Shown piece after piece: positions 60,275 through 64,000 of a DNA stretch of 64,000 nt. The stretch spans positions 1-64,000 of the forward strand of contig PVWI01000001.1 in assembly GCA_003003725.1 (NCBI GenBank). Reading direction: 5' to 3'. Made by a program: the position numbers and the translations under genes. The notes beneath the pieces were generated by a model. It did not search any database. It was not told the DNA's origin and saw only the letters and a program-made list of their open reading frames with translations. Each line of letters begins with the position of its first letter. Within the stretch, counting starts at the first letter, position 1. This stretch comes from a filamentous cyanobacterium Phorm 6 (GTDB lineage: Bacteria > Cyanobacteriota > Cyanobacteriia > Cyanobacteriales > Microcoleaceae).

Positions 60275-61990
60275 TCAAGGTTTTGGGATACTTGTCACCC
60301 CATCAGTCCCTTGAACTTCCAAGCGGTTTTTTGCTTCAATAACCCACTTGTCCAGTTCCGGCTGATATTTTTCCTTTGGAGCGTATTTCAGGCAGTTGTG
60401 CCAAGCCGTAAATGCCCCGCTGCGATCTTTTTGAGCTTCTCGCACCCGCGCTAGCAGACAGTACGCAGAAGCGCGATCGCTATCAAGTGCGATCGCGCCA
60501 TTTAATTGTATTGCCGCCTGCTGATAATCCCCCATTTCCAACAGTGCCCAGCCCATATTCTTGTGCAAAGCCGACTTTAAATCCACTTCTTTGACAAGCA
60601 GCAATCCTCTTTGCAGTCGAGGAACAGCAGCCGAATACCGTTTTTCCAGAATATCCAATCGAGCTAAATTATTCAGGGATTTTTCTGGAACAATTATTAT
60701 CGCCTTTTCGTAGCTATTTCGCGCCGCATAAAAATTTTTATTGGCATCAAAAATTAAGCCTTGAGTATAATGAGATTCATCCAAACTCGGAACCATCATT
60801 AGTGCTAAATTTATACAAAGCTGAGCACCATCCAAGTTATCGGCTGCGTAATTATCAGTAGCGCAATTATTCAAAAAAACAGCTAACTGAGGCGCTGATA
60901 ATTTAAAAACGATAATACCCAAAAACAGTGACATACCTAACCCTAACTTAACAGGAAGAGAATTGAGATATTGAAATTTTATGTAACGGCTAATGAAATT
61001 ACTTTTACTTGCGGCTTTACGAAGAAAATTATAGACTGTAAAATTGCCACACTCAATTTCAGCTAAACGGTGCAAAACTATGCTGGGATTTTGAGGGCGA
61101 CGCTGAGATTCAGCAGCCATCATCTCGTCAATTAAATCTGCCAAATTTACTGAAATTTGCGGCGCTAATTCCCGCCAGATTAACTTTCCTGTTGCTGTTG
61201 CCGCTAAACAATCGGGGTGCTTGCCAGTTAGCAAATGTACAAAAGTTCGCCCCAAAGCAAACAAGTCTGATTTCGGAATAGCAGCGCGATTGACTTGTTC
61301 GGGAGGTGTATAACCGTGCGATAAAATCACCGTAGTATCGCAATTTTCATATTTATCAATATAAGTATCTGACGTTATTTTTCTTGCCGCACCAAAGTCA
61401 ACTAATACTAGGCTACCGTCAGGACGGCACATGATGTTGCTCGGTTTAATATCTCGGTGAAAAAAACCTTGATTGTGCACGCATTCCAAAAGTTGGGTGA
61501 TCTGTTTCAGCCAATCTAGGGCTTGTTCTTCAGAAATTGTCCTGTTTAATTTCAGCCAACGTTCGAGATTTTGACCGGGAATTCGTTCCATTACCAAACA
61601 GTGCAATATACAACAGCAAGTTATTTCAAAAGTAAAGTAGCCTCCCGGAAATACTTTAGGAATTCCCAGAGATTTCAGTTGTCGCAATATCAGTTCTTCT
61701 TGCTGAAACAGGCGAACTAGATTAGGATCGCCATCGTCCGTTAGCACTTTCAAAATCTTCGGAACTTCCCAACCTGCTGCCCCAAACCCCCAGTCTTCTA
61801 ATTCAAAAATTTCAGTGCGATCGTTTTGATATAGCTTTCTCACCGCTCGATAGCGGTTGTTGATTAATAATGGCGTGTTGCAAGCGAGACAATTATCCAA
61901 TCCGTAAGGATTGTGACGCTGCTGGCACTTAGGATTGATGCAGTAGCTAACACTCTCTTCTCCCAACATTTGCTCGTCAAACTTATCCAT
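60275..61990 (-). CDS. Ser/Thr protein kinase with zinc ribbon, membrane helix and TPRs
   Basis: A 571-residue eukaryote-like kinase. Residues 15-45 form a zinc ribbon (CINPKCQQ, CLACN), then the kinase domain: Lys in KILKVLTDD (about 80), FHRDIKPSNIM at about 174-184, LVDFGAARKI at about 195, and GYTPPEQV in the activation segment. A membrane helix (about 345-365) is followed by TPR-like repeats (about 385-550, GWALLEMGDYQQAAIQL). It is a typical cyanobacterial receptor-like kinase; the TPRs may bind partners outside or inside depending on topology. All catalytic residues are present, so it should be active. It sits in the same strand block as the CHAT array. Confidence 0.9.
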   Translation of the reverse strand: MDKFDEQMLGEESVSYCINPKCQQRHNPYGLDNCLACNTPLLINNRYRAVRKLYQNDRTEIFELEDWGFGAAGWEVPKILKVLTDDGDPNLVRLFQQEELILRQLKSLGIPKVFPGGYFTFEITCCCILHCLVMERIPGQNLERWLKLNRTISEEQALDWLKQITQLLECVHNQGFFHRDIKPSNIMCRPDGSLVLVDFGAARKITSDTYIDKYENCDTTVILSHGYTPPEQVNRAAIPKSDLFALGRTFVHLLTGKHPDCLAATATGKLIWRELAPQISVNLADLIDEMMAAESQRRPQNPSIVLHRLAEIECGNFTVYNFLRKAASKSNFISRYIKFQYLNSLPVKLGLGMSLFLGIIVFKLSAPQLAVFLNNCATDNYAADNLDGAQLCINLALMMVPSLDESHYTQGLIFDANKNFYAARNSYEKAIIIVPEKSLNNLARLDILEKRYSAAVPRLQRGLLLVKEVDLKSALHKNMGWALLEMGDYQQAAIQLNGAIALDSDRASAYCLLARVREAQKDRSGAFTAWHNCLKYAPKEKYQPELDKWVIEAKNRLEVQGTDGVTSIPKP

Positions 61991-62102
61991 TATTTCCTCC
62001 TTTTCAACCTCCGAGCGCAGAACAAAATATTATTTACCTGACAGGTAATTTTCCCTGTTTTTTTCGCTAAGCTGTGGAGCATTTAAACCACTAACGATCC
62101 AG

Positions 62103-62169
62103 GTAGGGTGCGTCAGCTAGAACACGATACGCTTACATGGGAAACGATGAAAGAACTGACGCACCCTAC
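62103..62169. repeat. GGGTGCGTCA palindromic repeat after the NB-ARC gene
   Basis: GTAGGGTGCGTCAG (62103-62116) and CTGACGCACCCTAC (62156-62169) are perfect inverted 14-base arms, 26 bases downstream of the 62195 stop. This is the only full copy of the DISARM-region repeat family outside that region, and a possible terminator. Confidence 0.85.
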
Positions 62170-62194
62170 AATCGTCTTTTAAATGCCGAACAGC

Positions 62195-63898
62195 TTAGCC
62201 TTGCGCGATATTTTTTTCTTCTGCTTGCATAAATGATAGCAAGTTTTGCAAGTTATCCTGAATGTATCCTTCCTGCCAAGGCTGATTTTGGATGGTAACA
62301 TAAACTTTATTTAACTGCTCACAACCTTTGCTATTGCTTTTAAACAACTTATTCAGATTCTCCTTAACAGCAATGGCGCTCGAATTTCCGGTACTAGCAT
62401 TTTTTACATTTGGAGCTAGCTGGGGATTTTTAAACACCAGATGACTTCTAAGTAGTTTAACTTTGCTGTTATCAGGTTTTTGGTTTTTGAGCATCGAAAA
62501 AATTTCGGTGCAAACCTGGTTTGTTAATTGCTCGGTCACGTACTGCATTAAAACTTTGTGCAACATAAACTCAGCTCGCTCGCTGCGACCGTTTTTGTCA
62601 ATCAACTCCCGGCGCAGCAAGGAAGATAAGGCTTCCAAAATATCCGACTCAGATATAAGATCCGATTCAGATATCGGAAATAAAAGATAGTTGGCTAACT
62701 GTTCTAAAGAAAGGGGAGAGCCTTCGCTCGCCAACCAATAGAGAATCGCTTTTTCTAAATATAACAGCCGTTGAAACTGGTCATTCAATAAAGCTTTTAT
62801 CCCTCCAAATACAAAAGTTTGGCGTTTGAGAAATTCGGAAACTTTGCCGTTAAACAATTCGCTAATAGCGGAAGCTACAATTTTCAACTCCCAGGGATTA
62901 CCTTGATAAATCTTAATGAGTTCCGGCCATTTTTCTTCATCTGACAAATCTTGATATTGAAAAATGTCTCGTGCTTCTGTCTCATTCAAACCAGCCAGTT
63001 TTAAAAATCGAACTGGCGAACGATCGCCCACTAGCAGCTCGATCGCCTCCGGTACTTCCCGCGTGACGATGACTAAGCAGCTTTGATGCTGTTGTTCTGC
63101 AATTCTTTGGATTAATTCACCATACTTCTCATAGCCTTCTCGATAATGTCCGGCTAGCTTAGTCGGCTCTAAGATTGTTTCCAAACCGTCCAGCACGATC
63201 AGACATTTGGAATGTCGCAAATTTTCTATTAGTTGTGAGATTTTTTCATCCACATCAACTGATAAGTTAATTTGGGGCGATCGCTTGAAACATTGCATCA
63301 GGTCAGTTAACAAATGGGCGAGTGTTGGTGCTTGACGGAGCGATCGCCAAATCACGCAATTAAATTCCCCCTGAAGTTGTTGGGCTAGCTTTACCGACAG
63401 AGTGGTCTTCCCAATTCCGCCTACTCCGCTCAACACTACCAAGCGACAGCGTTCTTTGACAATCCACTGAGCGATCGCACTAATTTCTTGAGTGCGGCCA
63501 CAAAATTTGGAAATATCTGGGGCTTCACCCCAATCCACTAGCGGGCTCTGAGGACTTTCGCCATAAATCAACGCAGAGTCAGACAGCAGCGGTGTTTGAG
63601 GCGATATCGTCTGGGGCGACATTTGTCTGGAGGGCGATCGTAAATGTCGCCACAATGCGGCGCGGAAATTAGCTTTGCTGACTTCTTCTCCAAAAGCTTC
63701 GGAGAGCAACTTCCAGAACTTCGGTCCGACATCTCGCATCAGGTAATTGACTTTATATTGAGAAATCTCGGCCATTTGCTCGTAGGTCATCCCCAGACAC
63801 GCCCCACGCAAAATCGTTACTTCCGGGTCGCTGAGGTGTCTTTCCGTTTCGGCAAAAACCGCTGTATCTATAAGTTTGAGGGTTTCTTCAAATTCCAT
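62195..63898 (-). CDS. HTH-NB-ARC STAND ATPase
   Basis: A 567-residue protein. Residues 1-95 form the VMAP-type HTH domain (LGMTYEQMAEISQYKVNYLM, EAFGEEVSKANF), similar to the N-terminus of the vWA protein at 23662. The NB-ARC ATPase has Walker A SGVGGIGKTTLSVKLAQQ (about 154-171), Walker B CLIVLDGLETI, and a GNPWELKIVAS (GxP-like) motif. The C-terminal 200 residues are helical (winged-helix-like) with no WD40 or TPR sensor, so it is either compact or has lost its sensor. The shared HTH suggests homotypic contact with the vWA protein. Confidence 0.85.
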   Translation of the reverse strand: MEFEETLKLIDTAVFAETERHLSDPEVTILRGACLGMTYEQMAEISQYKVNYLMRDVGPKFWKLLSEAFGEEVSKANFRAALWRHLRSPSRQMSPQTISPQTPLLSDSALIYGESPQSPLVDWGEAPDISKFCGRTQEISAIAQWIVKERCRLVVLSGVGGIGKTTLSVKLAQQLQGEFNCVIWRSLRQAPTLAHLLTDLMQCFKRSPQINLSVDVDEKISQLIENLRHSKCLIVLDGLETILEPTKLAGHYREGYEKYGELIQRIAEQQHQSCLVIVTREVPEAIELLVGDRSPVRFLKLAGLNETEARDIFQYQDLSDEEKWPELIKIYQGNPWELKIVASAISELFNGKVSEFLKRQTFVFGGIKALLNDQFQRLLYLEKAILYWLASEGSPLSLEQLANYLLFPISESDLISESDILEALSSLLRRELIDKNGRSERAEFMLHKVLMQYVTEQLTNQVCTEIFSMLKNQKPDNSKVKLLRSHLVFKNPQLAPNVKNASTGNSSAIAVKENLNKLFKSNSKGCEQLNKVYVTIQNQPWQEGYIQDNLQNLLSFMQAEEKNIAQG

Positions 63899-64000
63899 TG
63901 CTTTGCTAGAGGTTGCGATGCACTGTCTCGAATGACTTCACCATAACCCTAAGTTAACAAAGCTTTTTAGTTGACTGACTTATGCTGTATTATTTTTTAG

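Overview
The window looks like a chromosomal defence or accessory region of a filamentous cyanobacterium, probably of the Oscillatoriales/Microcoleus type. The evidence is frequent HIP1 octamers (GCGATCGC), cyanobacteria-typical families (DUF1822, Ycf35/DUF1257-like, CHAT, pentapeptide and NYN/LabA-like proteins), and two families of short palindromic repeats. The taxonomic placement is inference; no rRNA or tRNA genes were seen.

Layout. Positions 1-4200 hold a hypothetical gene, a three-gene minus-strand group of small genes ending in a rho-independent terminator, a catalytic-domain-only tyrosine recombinase, and gene debris. Positions 4244-20250 carry a class 1 DISARM anti-phage locus on the plus strand: drmD (SNF2-type helicase), drmMI (N6-adenine methylase), drmA (helicase) and drmB (DUF1998). 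No drmC is visible. Between drmMI and drmA sit an opposite-strand DUF3037 + HipA-like kinase pair and a one-helix membrane protein whose leader can fold into a three-way-junction RNA. Palindromic GGGTGCGTCA repeats lie between the DISARM genes and, in frame, inside drmD and drmMI. The island abuts a truncated gene at about 20370.

From 20130 to 63898 every gene I call (about 25) is on the minus strand. In transcriptional order: an HTH-NB-ARC ATPase; a Ser/Thr kinase with TPRs; small proteins; a NYN nuclease-like protein; a TPR-CHAT protein; two membrane proteins; two successive cassettes of sigma-like factor, DUF1822 protein and CHAT protein(s); a ubiquitin-like conjugation pair (stand-alone E2-like protein and a JAB/RWD-like/E1 fusion); and a four-gene overlapping operon CHAT-iSTAND, MoxR ATPase, vWA protein, CHAT-Ycf35-like.

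Eight CHAT (caspase-like) proteins occur here, all with an intact His/Cys pair. Seven share one recognisable module carrying an RLPWHLWD-type signature, fused to different partners: iSTAND, NB-ARC, NACHT with membrane helices, NACHT with HEAT repeats, pentapeptide repeats with membrane helices, a zinc ribbon, and a Ycf35-like domain. Remnants of DUF1822 tails in front of two other CHAT genes show that the array grew by cassette duplication and decay. My working model (inference) is a multi-sensor, protease-armed conflict system related to the described vWA-MoxR-VMAP ternary systems, combined with an E1/E2/JAB module and its own divergent sigma factors. That combination is the most interesting feature of the window.
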